From Simkania sp. (GTDB lineage: Bacteria > Chlamydiota > Chlamydiia > Chlamydiales > Simkaniaceae), in the NCBI GenBank assembly GCA_028281425.1, contig JANQJX010000070.1, positions 1 through 21,659 on the forward strand: 21,659 nt of DNA. The letters run 5' to 3'. Of this stretch, positions 8,235 through 15,172 are shown one piece after another; within the stretch, counting starts at the first letter, position 1; every line of letters begins with the position of its first letter. Below the pieces are notes generated by a model. It worked only from the letters and a program-made list of their open reading frames with translations. It ran no database searches and was not told the DNA's origin. A program made the translations under genes and the position numbers.

Positions 8235-8336
8235 GCCATCTTTACGCCATTAGCTTGGTAAAAATTAGAATAGATATGACGATAAGACGCCAAAGGTACG
8301 AACCGAAGTAGATGTGTCAGTTCTAAAAAAGATGGC
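8235..8336 (+). promoter_or_regulatory. Nested inverted repeats: possible structured leader RNA before the aldehyde dehydrogenase
   Basis: A perfect nine-base inverted repeat, GCCATCTTT (8235-8243) with AAAGATGGC (8328-8336), encloses TTAGAA/TTCTAA (8265-8270, 8321-8326), which encloses TGAC/GTCA (8277-8280, 8316-8319) and a small GGT-ACGA-ACC hairpin (8295-8304). All are nested, as in a folded RNA of about 100 bases, ending 47 bases before the ATG at 8384. I recognise no known riboswitch class, and the short inner helices could be chance. Confidence 0.35.
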
Positions 8337-8383
8337 TGGGATGAAATAGAGCGTATTTAGGGATATTAAGGTCGGAAACCCTC

Positions 8384-9781
8384 ATGAAAGTCATCGGCTC
8401 ACTAGTTAATGGAAAAGAAAAAAAAACCAAAACGGCTTCTTTTCATACCTCTCCTGTTCTTAAGAGCCAATGGCTTACTGCCTACCAAGCAGATAATGAG
8501 ACAATTGAAGAGGCTCTTAAAGCTATCGAAATTCCCTCTTTGCAAAAGATGACTGCTTATCAACGCTCTCTTATCTTAGATCGGATTGTTTCCCTTCTTG
8601 AAGAAGAAAAACCTGACATTGCAAAGCTGATTACTCTGGAGACAGGAAAACCTATTCGTGAAGCTACAAATGAAGTCGATTATACGGCAAGCTATTTCAA
8701 ATGGTTTAGCGAAGAAGCAAAACGTGTGTATGGAATGGAAATTCCCTCTCAGTTTTCTGATAAACGTCTTTTTCTTAAATACGAGCCTATCGGCCCTTCT
8801 GCAATTATCACCCCATGGAACTTTCCCATTGCTATGGCAGGGCGTAAAATCGCAGCTGCTTTTGCAGCAGGCTGTCCCATTATTGCCAAACCAAGCCCCG
8901 AAACTCCAGCAAGTCTCATCACGCTTGGAACCCTTTGCTTAAAAGCAGGAATCCCTAAAGAAGCCCTCCAAATTTTAATTGGAAATGAAAAAAAAATTGG
9001 GAAGGCCTTCTTAAACGCTCCATCGATTCGAAAACTTTCATTTACTGGAAGCCTTAAGATAGGTCAATACCTCTATCGAGGGTGTGCTCAAACTTTGAAG
9101 AAAATGACAATGGAACTTGGAGGGAATGCCCCTTGTATTATTTTTGATGATGCCGACTTAGAAAAAGCCCTTGAAGGAACACTCATTGCTAAATTTAGAC
9201 AAAGTGGACAAACTTGCATTTGCGTCAATCGTCTTTTTGTTCAGAAAAACATTTATTCAAAATTTTTAGAAGGCTTTATCGAAAAAGTTAAACAACTACC
9301 TATCGGGAATCCTTTAGAAGAATTGACTTATTTTAGCTATGCAATTCATCCTCTTTCTGAGAAAAAAACGAAAGCACACATCAAAGAGGCCCTTTCAAAA
9401 GGAGCAAAAACTCATTTAGGGGCTACAAAACCTTATGAACCAGAAATTCTAACAAATGTCACAGACGATATGCTTATTTTTAATGAAGAAACCTTTGGGC
9501 CTGTTGCAGCAATTGCTTCTTTTGAAGATCAAGATGAAGTGATTCGACGTGCCAACCAAACTCCCTATGGACTTGCAGCTTACGTGTTTACAGAAGGACT
9601 TCAACGCTCAGAAACCATATGCCATAGGCTTCAGTTTGGAATGATCGGACTTAATGATGGAAGTCCTTCAAGTGCACAACTCCCTTTTGGAGGGATAAAA
9701 GCTTCTGGGTTAGGCCGTGAAGGAGGGCCTACAGGTATTTATGAATATTTAACCGAAAAAATTATCTCCCAGAAATTATAA
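8384..9781 (+). CDS. NAD(P)-dependent aldehyde dehydrogenase, succinate-semialdehyde dehydrogenase-like
   Basis: An aldehyde dehydrogenase superfamily enzyme oxidising an aldehyde to its acid with NAD(P)+. Motifs in order: PWNFP (144-148, Asn146), cofactor-binding KPSPETP (169-175), MELGGNAP with general base Glu244 (243-250), GQTCICVN with nucleophile Cys278 (275-282), and NEETFGPV with Glu369 (367-374). All catalytic residues are present. The end motif PFGGIKASGLGREGG and the Cys-x-Cys at 278/280 favour the succinate-semialdehyde (GabD/SSADH) branch; the second Cys sits where mammalian SSADH has a redox switch. Substrate is not proven, and no GABA or 2-oxoglutarate pathway gene is adjacent. 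At 465 residues it is slightly short at the N-terminus. AAGG lies about 12 bases before the ATG. Its stop overlaps the next start as TAATG. Confidence 0.9.
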   Translation: MKVIGSLVNGKEKKTKTASFHTSPVLKSQWLTAYQADNETIEEALKAIEIPSLQKMTAYQRSLILDRIVSLLEEEKPDIAKLITLETGKPIREATNEVDYTASYFKWFSEEAKRVYGMEIPSQFSDKRLFLKYEPIGPSAIITPWNFPIAMAGRKIAAAFAAGCPIIAKPSPETPASLITLGTLCLKAGIPKEALQILIGNEKKIGKAFLNAPSIRKLSFTGSLKIGQYLYRGCAQTLKKMTMELGGNAPCIIFDDADLEKALEGTLIAKFRQSGQTCICVNRLFVQKNIYSKFLEGFIEKVKQLPIGNPLEELTYFSYAIHPLSEKKTKAHIKEALSKGAKTHLGATKPYEPEILTNVTDDMLIFNEETFGPVAAIASFEDQDEVIRRANQTPYGLAAYVFTEGLQRSETICHRLQFGMIGLNDGSPSSAQLPFGGIKASGLGREGGPTGIYEYLTEKIISQKL

Positions 9782-10662
9782 TGAGTCCTTTTCTCAATCT
9801 AATCTCTCATCCTCTTGTTATTCTTGCTTTTTCTACCTTAATTATTGCTTTCATAAGTCTTTGGTCTTACAAGCACTTTTATTTCTTTGGCAGCTTTGTG
9901 ACTTTGTCTTGTTTTTTTGCCTACTTTGGAAAACTTATCGAACCAAAAGCGCTTATCGCTATTGGCTCTCTAGCAATTTGCTACATCATCATTTCCAAAA
10001 AGATTAAAACGAAATATCATATCTCAATCCTTTTGCTTATCTTTGCGATTTCTACTGCACTGATGACGCATCTATTTCCTGGGTTTCATAATTTTAAACT
10101 TCTCGATAAGGTCTTGATCAGTCCCAAAGGGTCCCCTTGGACTTTCTACTTGAATTTCGACAAACCTTTCATAGGCTTCTTTGCACTTGCATTTACAATT
10201 CCCCTTCTTTCAACTCACTCTTTTTCAAAGAAAATAATCGTTAAAACCATGTGTTTTTCTTCTCTTGGAGTGATTTTTTTGCTTTTTCTCGCCTTTCTTT
10301 TAAAGATGATTGAGATCGATATAAAATTTCCTTCGATAAGCTTGATCTTTCTGATATCCAATCTCTTTTTAACAACAATTCCAGAAGAAGCCTTCTTTAG
10401 AGGTGTTTTACAACGAGAACTTTCTCAGATCTTAAAAATACGTTTCTCAAAGAGTCTCAGCATCTTTCTTATTTCCCTTCTTTTTTCTTTTTTCCATTTC
10501 ATCTATCTTAAAGATCCTTCTTATATTTTTTTAACCTTCATCGCAGGATTGGTTTATGGAACACTTTACGAGCTGACTCAATCTATTGAAACTAGCATCA
10601 TTTGCCATTATCTTGTCAATGTGATCCATTTTTTTTTCTTGACTTTTCCCACTCTCAAATAA
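9781..10662 (+). CDS. CPBP-family (CAAX/Rce1-like) intramembrane glutamic protease
   Basis: A membrane protein of 293 residues with seven or eight hydrophobic segments (for example 11-28, 34-51, 56-72, 80-97, 130-145, 155-176, 184-199, 225-243, 246-262 and 270-288). The family motifs are present: PEEAFFRG with Glu202-Glu203 and Arg207, FSFFH with Phe235 and His239, and HYLVN with His276 and Asn280. Those residues make up the conserved CPBP catalytic site in the membrane. Bacterial members include abortive-infection (Abi) proteins, bacteriocin self-immunity proteins and prenyl-protein-type peptidases, and the substrate here cannot be inferred. The start overlaps the last base of the aldehyde dehydrogenase stop codon, so translation is probably coupled, although a functional link between the two is not obvious. 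Confidence 0.85.
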   Translation: MSPFLNLISHPLVILAFSTLIIAFISLWSYKHFYFFGSFVTLSCFFAYFGKLIEPKALIAIGSLAICYIIISKKIKTKYHISILLLIFAISTALMTHLFPGFHNFKLLDKVLISPKGSPWTFYLNFDKPFIGFFALAFTIPLLSTHSFSKKIIVKTMCFSSLGVIFLLFLAFLLKMIEIDIKFPSISLIFLISNLFLTTIPEEAFFRGVLQRELSQILKIRFSKSLSIFLISLLFSFFHFIYLKDPSYIFLTFIAGLVYGTLYELTQSIETSIICHYLVNVIHFFFLTFPTLK

Positions 10663-10706
10663 AGAATTTGCTCAAAATCTACCCTTTAGCCCCTATTTTT
10701 ACGTTA

Positions 10707-10753
10707 CCTCTGGGGAAAAGAGGCACATGAGTGTTTTTTTTGACGTCAAAAAA
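10707..10753. terminator. Hairpin, T-run and GACGTC palindrome between convergent genes
   Basis: CCTCT/AGAGG (10707-10711, 10719-10723) forms a five-pair hairpin, followed ten bases later by eight T (10734-10741). The T-run merges with a perfect 18-bp palindrome, T6-GACGTC-A6 (10736-10753). Sitting between convergent stop codons at 10662 and 10761, it is the natural place for bidirectional termination; the palindrome presents T-runs to both transcripts. Neither hairpin alone is strong. Confidence 0.35.
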
Positions 10754-10760
10754 TGATGGG

Positions 10761-11312
10761 TTAATAGCTTTCAAAATAACGATCATTCCCGGAATAAGGA
10801 GGATGACGAGATTTTTGGTTTTGATGAGAAGGTTTTTGGTCTTGCTGAGGAGAGCGTCCATCATAAGAGGGACGATTTTTAGAGTCACCATAAGACTCTG
10901 TATTATAGGGATATTTTGCAGAAGGGGAATCTCTATAAGAATCAGGAAGCTGTTCTTTTTTCTTACTACGTGTTGTTTCTAAGATAATTTCAACAGCCAT
11001 ATCAGGAGAAATTGTTTTTTTATCTCCCTGGAGTTCCTCTACTTTAGACTGATGCAATTTCATAGCGTGCATACGTTGAGCAGGTGTAAACTGTGTACAA
11101 AAAATATTTTGATGAATAGAACTTAATTGATTCATAAACCACTTTTCATCTGCAGACAAATAAGTATTCGAACATCCTGATTGATTGGGTGCATAACTAT
11201 CACCATAGGAATGATTCTTAGGAGGAACCGGTATTGTTCCCTGTTGCCCATACTGAGCAAAACTGAAAGTAGTTTTAACAATAAGAAAAAAAAGAATGAT
11301 CGATTTTTGCAT
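10761..11312 (-). CDS. Small exported protein with Tyr/Gly/Ser-rich tail, function unknown
   Basis: I chose the ATG at 11310-11312 because AGGA stands five bases before it; an in-frame ATG four codons earlier has no ribosome-binding site. Residues 1-19 form a signal peptide (MQKSIILFFLIVKTTFSFA) with cleavage likely after SFA. The mature protein (about 164 residues) has a short Pro/Tyr-rich start, a folded-looking helical middle (about 50-118) with Cys47 and Cys72 that could form a disulfide in the periplasm, and a low-complexity polar tail (119-183) rich in Ser, Tyr, Pro, Gln and Arg. SYGDS occurs twice, at 35-39 and 140-144. No family is recognised. The leader overlaps the inverted repeat at 11331-11368. 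It is transcribed alone and converges on the CPBP gene. Confidence 0.75.
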   Translation of the reverse strand: MQKSIILFFLIVKTTFSFAQYGQQGTIPVPPKNHSYGDSYAPNQSGCSNTYLSADEKWFMNQLSSIHQNIFCTQFTPAQRMHAMKLHQSKVEELQGDKKTISPDMAVEIILETTRSKKKEQLPDSYRDSPSAKYPYNTESYGDSKNRPSYDGRSPQQDQKPSHQNQKSRHPPYSGNDRYFESY

Positions 11313-11330
11313 GTTTATCCTCATAGTGGA

Positions 11331-11368
11331 GTTGCTTTTTTGGTCAAAAATTTAAGCAAAAAAGCAAC
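11331..11368. promoter_or_regulatory. Perfect 12-bp inverted repeat upstream of the exported-protein gene
   Basis: GTTGCTTTTTTG (11331-11342) and CAAAAAAGCAAC (11357-11368) pair without mismatch around a 14-base loop. The octamer CCTCATAG occurs on both sides (11319-11326 and 11368-11375). On the minus strand this is the leader or promoter of the gene at 10761-11312, so it may be an operator, a 5' RNA hairpin, or a terminator for an upstream minus transcript. Confidence 0.4.
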
Positions 11369-11430
11369 CTCATAGTTTGAAATGTTTAATTTATAAGGAT
11401 CTATAAATTTAATAATAAAAAAATTTAAAT

Positions 11431-11436
11431 TATAAT
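11431..11436 (+). promoter_or_regulatory. Candidate -10 for the mcsA operon
   Basis: A perfect TATAAT in a very A/T-rich stretch; the -35 at 17-base spacing (TTTAAT) is poor. The same sequence context also reads as a TATAAT on the minus strand, so it could serve the divergent gene. Confidence 0.3.
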
Positions 11437-11474
11437 CTCTTATATTCACTTTAATTTCCTTTTAAAGGATTTAA

Positions 11475-11564
11475 TGGATATCGAAAAGATATTTTTCTTT
11501 TTTCACATTCTGTTTATAAAGAAGAAAAATCCCCAAAAGGAAAAATGGAAGAGCGTCCTTTAGA
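11475..11564 (+). other. Possible 29-codon leader reading frame overlapping the mcsA start
   Basis: An ATG at 11475 has a better ribosome-binding site (AAAGGA, 11465-11470) than mcsA itself, whose AGGA is only three bases from its ATG. The frame reads MDIEKIFFFFHILFIKKK and ends 20 bases inside mcsA in another frame. It contains four Phe codons in a row. It may be a leader peptide, a translation-coupling device, or chance. Confidence 0.22.
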
Positions 11565-12066
11565 ATGCAATCAATGCAGAAAAAAAATCGAAATTATTTA
11601 TCAAGAACTCATTGGAGAGAATAAAACGCTCTATCACATGTGTTTAGAGTGTCCTATGCTTCAGTCAAAATTAGGAAGAGAAACCGATGAAATTTCTTTT
11701 TCTTCAGACGAAAAAGAAAGTCCTTTCTTTTGCACCTTTTGTAAAACGACAAAAAAAAGCCTTCTTTTAGGAGAACCTCTTGGTTGCATTCAATGTTACT
11801 CTCTCTTTGAAAAAACAATCCTCAATCAGCTTAAAGCTTTAGATGCAATCGCATCTCAATCGGAAAATCTAAAAAAAAGCTCTTCTCTTTATCTCCATTT
11901 AGGTAAAACTCCAAATCCCCTCCCAAATGAGAACCAAAAAAACCGTTTAACGATCTTAAATGAAGCACTAAGTAACGCTCTTAAAGAAGAGAACTATGAA
12001 GAAGCAGCATGGGTAAGAGATCAAATCAAAACTTTAAGAAAAATAAGGGATGACACCCAAGGATGA
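11545..12066 (+). CDS. mcsA: McsA-like zinc-finger protein with C-terminal UVR domain
   Basis: McsA is the zinc-binding activator of the protein-arginine kinase McsB in the ClpC proteolysis system. Four Cys-x-x-Cys pairs are visible at residues 8/11, 33/36, 63/66 and 81/84, enough for two zinc sites. The UvrB/UvrC (UVR) motif spans about 134-168, with the typical LxxALxNALKEENYEEAAxxRDQI pattern of residues. The 173-residue length fits the family. The ribosome-binding site (AGGA) is unusually close to the ATG. The stop overlaps the mcsB start as ATGA, so the partner proteins are probably made together. All zinc ligands are intact even though McsB looks impaired, which suggests the complex itself is still needed. 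No CtsR repressor gene lies at the head of the operon, unlike in Bacillus. Confidence 0.9.
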   Translation: MEERPLECNQCRKKIEIIYQELIGENKTLYHMCLECPMLQSKLGRETDEISFSSDEKESPFFCTFCKTTKKSLLLGEPLGCIQCYSLFEKTILNQLKALDAIASQSENLKKSSSLYLHLGKTPNPLPNENQKNRLTILNEALSNALKEENYEEAAWVRDQIKTLRKIRDDTQG

Positions 12067-13130
12067 TCCCCAAAGAGACGTTAAAAAAATTTCTCCATTC
12101 TCCTCCCCTTTGGGAAAAAATCATTTCTCCCTCCTGGCCTTTTTCCCATTTTACATTAAGACGTAACTTAAGTCAGTTTCATTTTCCTGAAAAAATGAAT
12201 ACATCTGAACATGAAACTCTTCTAGAGATTCTCAAACAGACATTGATGAAAAATTTTCCTAGGGAAAATACCTTTTTTTTTAAGACTCAAGATCTTTCAT
12301 CTATCGAAAAAGAGGTGATTCATACCCATTTTTTCATAAAAGATTCCTCTTCACCAAGGCATGAAACTCAAGCCTTTTTGCTCAATTCAAACAGGCAAAT
12401 CTATGCTAAAATTGATCAAGAAGACCATCTTCTGCTTGGTTGCTTTGAAACCACATCGCATTGGGATACAGCCCTAACACACCTTTTTAACCTCGAAAAA
12501 AGGATAGAAAAAGAGCATCCTTTTGCTTTTATGCCTCAATTTGGCTATCTCACCGCCGACCCAACTCAATGTGGAACAGCATTGACAATTCAAGGTTTTC
12601 TTCATCTTCCTTGCCTGATTCATCTTAACAAAATCGATAAAATATCAGAAAAAAGTCAGGAAGAAGGTCTTATTTTCAAAGGGCTCAGCCATTTTAACAC
12701 CTTTGTAGGAGATCTTATTGTCATTGAAAACCAATATACCCTAGGGCTTAGCGAACAACACATTTTAGATACTCTTCATAAAACCGCAATAAAGCTGACC
12801 TGTCTTGAAAAAAACGAAAGAGAAAAACTTAAACAAACCCCTTCTCCTTTTCTTATTGATAAAATTAGCCGTGCTTTAGGGCTTGCTCTTCATGCTCACC
12901 GTATGGATATCTACGAAACTTTAAATATTTTGAGTTTGCTTAAATTAGGGACTCATCTAAATTGGATAAAAGGAATCACTGATCGAGAGCTCAATCAAAT
13001 TTTTTTTCACAGTAGCCATTCTTACTTCTTCACTGAATCTGAGAAACCCCTTCCTCCAGAGGATCTTTTAATAAAGCGTGCTAACTACTTAAACAAACAG
13101 TGTAAAAAAATTGAGTTAAAAATCCAATGA
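12063..13130 (+). CDS. mcsB: McsB-like protein (ATP:guanido phosphotransferase fold), catalytic residues degraded
   Basis: Length (355), position after mcsA and several landmarks identify McsB: the RRNL-x-x-F-x-FP region (33-42), EDHLLLGC (120-127), the PT-x-x-GT-loop with following HLP (167-183) and ENQYTLG-x-SE (222-231). Compared with Bacillus McsB as I remember it, signature active-site residues are changed. SSRIRLARNL is FSHFTLRRNL, EDHIRI is EDHLLL, CPTNVGTGIRAS is DPTQCGTALTIQ, so the Arg residues that hold ATP phosphates and the CPTN Cys are missing. The EGSEA loop is also absent (FKGLSHFNTF). It may therefore be a non-catalytic adaptor to ClpC, or act by altered chemistry. The C-terminal region (about 325-345) keeps only a weak RDxxRRA-like phosphoarginine-site trace (EDLLIKRA). 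It overlaps both neighbours by ATGA. Confidence 0.85.
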   Translation: MIPKETLKKFLHSPPLWEKIISPSWPFSHFTLRRNLSQFHFPEKMNTSEHETLLEILKQTLMKNFPRENTFFFKTQDLSSIEKEVIHTHFFIKDSSSPRHETQAFLLNSNRQIYAKIDQEDHLLLGCFETTSHWDTALTHLFNLEKRIEKEHPFAFMPQFGYLTADPTQCGTALTIQGFLHLPCLIHLNKIDKISEKSQEEGLIFKGLSHFNTFVGDLIVIENQYTLGLSEQHILDTLHKTAIKLTCLEKNEREKLKQTPSPFLIDKISRALGLALHAHRMDIYETLNILSLLKLGTHLNWIKGITDRELNQIFFHSSHSYFFTESEKPLPPEDLLIKRANYLNKQCKKIELKIQ

Positions 13131-14440
13131 AAGCCATCTTACTTATGGGAGGAGAAGGAAAACGATTTGGAAGCAAAACTCCCAAACAATTTTTAAGCTT
13201 ATCGGGGAAAAAAATTTATCTTCATACTCTTGAAAAATTTCTCCCTTTTAAAGAATTTGAAGAAATCATCCTTCCTTGTTCTCCCAAGTGGATCCCATCA
13301 GTAAAAAAAGAAATTCAAGACAAAAGAGTCAAGATCATTGAAGGAGGCCCTAGCAGACAAAACTCATCTTACCGAGGTCTTATTGCCTGTGGGAAAGAAA
13401 CCGATTTTGTTCTCATCCATGATGCTGTTCGTCCTTTTGTTTCTCAAGAGATTATTGAAAAAAACATTCAAGCTTTAAAAACTCATGTGGCAATCAATAC
13501 TTGTATCCCCTTAACTGACACCCTTGTTCACACAAAATCAATGCATACAATTGATGCCATTCCTAAACGCTTTGAATATTTAAGAGGACAAACCCCTCAA
13601 AGTTTTTCTTACCCAGTTATTTTAAAAGCTCATGAAAAAGCTTCTACTCAATCAGCTTTTGATGATTGTAGCTTAGTCTTAAAATTAGGCTACCCTGTTC
13701 ATATTTTAAAAGGGTCATCAAACAACATTAAAATTACAAATGAAGTTGATTTGTTTTTATCTGAACAATTATTACGTTTTAATTATAAAACTCCCCCCCC
13801 ATCTTCTTTTTGTTTTAAAAACAAAAAATATGCTATTACCGGAGGAACAGGAGGGATTGGAACAAAACTCTCTGAGCTTCTTCAAGAGATGGGAGCACAA
13901 GTTTTTCTTCTTTCCAAATCGTCTAAAAATTGGCCTATTGATTTAACAAATTTTAAGCACACTCAAAAAACGTTTGACAAAATTTTTCATAAACATGGAC
14001 TTTTAGATGGCCTTATTAATGCTACAGGATTTTTATCACTCAAGCCTTTTCAAGAACTTTCATCCGAAGAAATCAATCATCTCATCGAAACAAATCTTCA
14101 CACCACCATTTATAGTTGTCGCCTTGCAAAGATCAAAAAAGGAGGTCATATCATTAATTTTTCTTCTTCAGCTTTTTATCGTGGACGAAAAAAATATTCC
14201 ATTTATTCAGCAACAAAAGCTGCTATTGTGAATTTCACCCAAGGCCTTGCCGAAGAATTTCCAGACCTTTTCATCAATGTCGTTGCACCTCAACGTACCA
14301 ATACATCAATGAGACGTAATAATTTCCCAAATGAAGACCCAAAAACACTGCTTTCCCCCAAAGATGTCGCAGAGCAAATTTTGCATCTTCTTAAAAACCA
14401 TCAAATGACAGGAACAATTTTAGAAATCAAAAAGATATGA
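13127..14440 (+). CDS. Fusion of IspD/TarI-type cytidylyltransferase with short-chain dehydrogenase (CDP-ribitol synthase-like)
   Basis: Residues 1 to about 218 are an IspD/TarI-family nucleotidyltransferase: CTP-binding MGGEGKRFGSKTPKQF (7-22), IHDAVRPF (97-104), DTL (131-133) and NIKITNEVDL (200-209). Residues 230-437 are a short-chain dehydrogenase: TGGTGGIG (238-245), NATG (298-301), the Ser triad 346-348, and Tyr360-x-x-x-Lys364. Both active sites look complete. The IPKR-x-x-x-x-RGQTPQSF segment (145-160) is closer to ribitol-5-phosphate cytidylyltransferases (TarI, Haemophilus Bcs1/Acs1) than to typical IspD. Bcs1/Acs1 has the same two-domain order and makes CDP-ribitol from ribulose-5-phosphate. 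The alternative is a genuine IspD of the MEP isoprenoid pathway with an unrelated reductase attached. Last gene of the mcsA operon (ATGA overlap); a terminator follows at 14449. Confidence 0.88.
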   Translation: MKAILLMGGEGKRFGSKTPKQFLSLSGKKIYLHTLEKFLPFKEFEEIILPCSPKWIPSVKKEIQDKRVKIIEGGPSRQNSSYRGLIACGKETDFVLIHDAVRPFVSQEIIEKNIQALKTHVAINTCIPLTDTLVHTKSMHTIDAIPKRFEYLRGQTPQSFSYPVILKAHEKASTQSAFDDCSLVLKLGYPVHILKGSSNNIKITNEVDLFLSEQLLRFNYKTPPPSSFCFKNKKYAITGGTGGIGTKLSELLQEMGAQVFLLSKSSKNWPIDLTNFKHTQKTFDKIFHKHGLLDGLINATGFLSLKPFQELSSEEINHLIETNLHTTIYSCRLAKIKKGGHIINFSSSAFYRGRKKYSIYSATKAAIVNFTQGLAEEFPDLFINVVAPQRTNTSMRRNNFPNEDPKTLLSPKDVAEQILHLLKNHQMTGTILEIKKI

Positions 14441-14493
14441 CTAGCCCGCATTTCTCATGCCCCCTATGGAAAAAGGCATGCTTGAATGTTTTT
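14441..14493 (+). terminator. Intrinsic terminator of the mcsA operon, built from a repeat unit
   Basis: CATGCC (14456-14461) pairs with GGCATG (14475-14480), extended by CATT/AATG (14449-14452, 14485-14488), and five T follow (14489-14493). The left part, starting CTAGCCCGCATTTCTCATG (14441-14459), matches the left terminal repeat of the 7946-8120 element at 18 or 19 of 21 positions, so a dispersed repeat appears to serve as a terminator here. Confidence 0.55.
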
Positions 14494-14548
14494 CAAAAAG
14501 CCAAGAAATTCCCGAGGGGATAAGTTCTTTTCGATAATAATGACAGAC

Positions 14549-15172
14549 TTACTTCACTTGAAGTTTTTGGCAAATCAAACATTTTTCCATGCAATGCCCA
14601 CGTGCAGGGCAATACTCTCTTCCATAATAAATCATCTGAAGATGAAGTTTTCCCCAATGAGACTCAGGAAATAAATTTTTTAAATCTTCTTCGGTTTGTT
14701 TTACATTTTTCCCTTGGGTAAGCCTCCACCGTTTAGCACATCGATGAATATGGGTATCTATAGGAAACATAGGAATTCCAAATGCTTGGGTCAAAACGAC
14801 AGAAGCGGTTTTATGTCCTACACCAGGTAATTTTTCGAGCTCTTTTGCTTCACGGGGAACAATGCTTCGGTAATCTTCGATAAGGATTTTTGAAAGCTTT
14901 AAGATAGCGCTTGCTTTTTGAGGAGAAAGACCACAGGGACGGATAATGGATTGAACTGTTTCCAAATCAAGTAAAATCATTTGCTCGGGTGTGTCGGCTT
15001 TTGCAAAGAGGAGAGGAGTAATTTGATTGACTTTTTTATCTGTACATCTTGCAGAAAGCAAAACAGCAATGAGCAAGGTATAAGGATCTTTATGACTGAG
15101 AGGAATAAGAGGAGAAGGATAGAGCTGATTTAAAACGGTTTCGATGAAAATTGCACGTTCTTTTTTTTTCAT
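14549..15172 (-). CDS. nth: Endonuclease III (DNA glycosylase/AP lyase)
   Basis: A base-excision repair enzyme that removes oxidised pyrimidines and nicks the abasic site. I start it at the ATG of 15170-15172, which overlaps the mnmE stop as ATGA; a TTG four codons earlier is possible but less likely. The HhH-GPD fold is clear: LPGVGHKTA (115-123) with catalytic Lys121, and PIDTHIHR (137-144) with catalytic Asp139. The C-terminal iron-sulfur loop has Cys188, 194, 198 and 201, so spacing is C-x5-C-x3-C-x2-C instead of the usual C-x6-C-x2-C-x5-C. Four cysteines remain, so a cluster is still possible. 207 residues is normal. The mnmE-nth order is also found in Chlamydia trachomatis, from memory (CT698-CT697). 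Confidence 0.95.
   Translation of the reverse strand: MKKKERAIFIETVLNQLYPSPLIPLSHKDPYTLLIAVLLSARCTDKKVNQITPLLFAKADTPEQMILLDLETVQSIIRPCGLSPQKASAILKLSKILIEDYRSIVPREAKELEKLPGVGHKTASVVLTQAFGIPMFPIDTHIHRCAKRWRLTQGKNVKQTEEDLKNLFPESHWGKLHLQMIYYGREYCPARGHCMEKCLICQKLQVK

Noticed and set aside
8270..8352. Short plus-strand frame ending in a KKMAGMK-like peptide before the aldehyde dehydrogenase
   Set aside because: No start with a ribosome-binding site and no recognised similarity; the nested inverted repeats explain the region better.
10679..10982. Open frames on both strands at the 3' end of the exported-protein gene
   Set aside because: They are by-products of the repetitive Ser/Tyr/Gln codons of the gene at 10761-11312; no ribosome-binding site, unnatural Arg-Leu-rich composition.
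11312..11347. TTGACC-16-TATGAG as a promoter for the exported-protein gene (minus strand)
   Set aside because: The -10 would overlap the upstream ATG and ribosome-binding site, forcing a nearly leaderless transcript; the -10 match is also poor.
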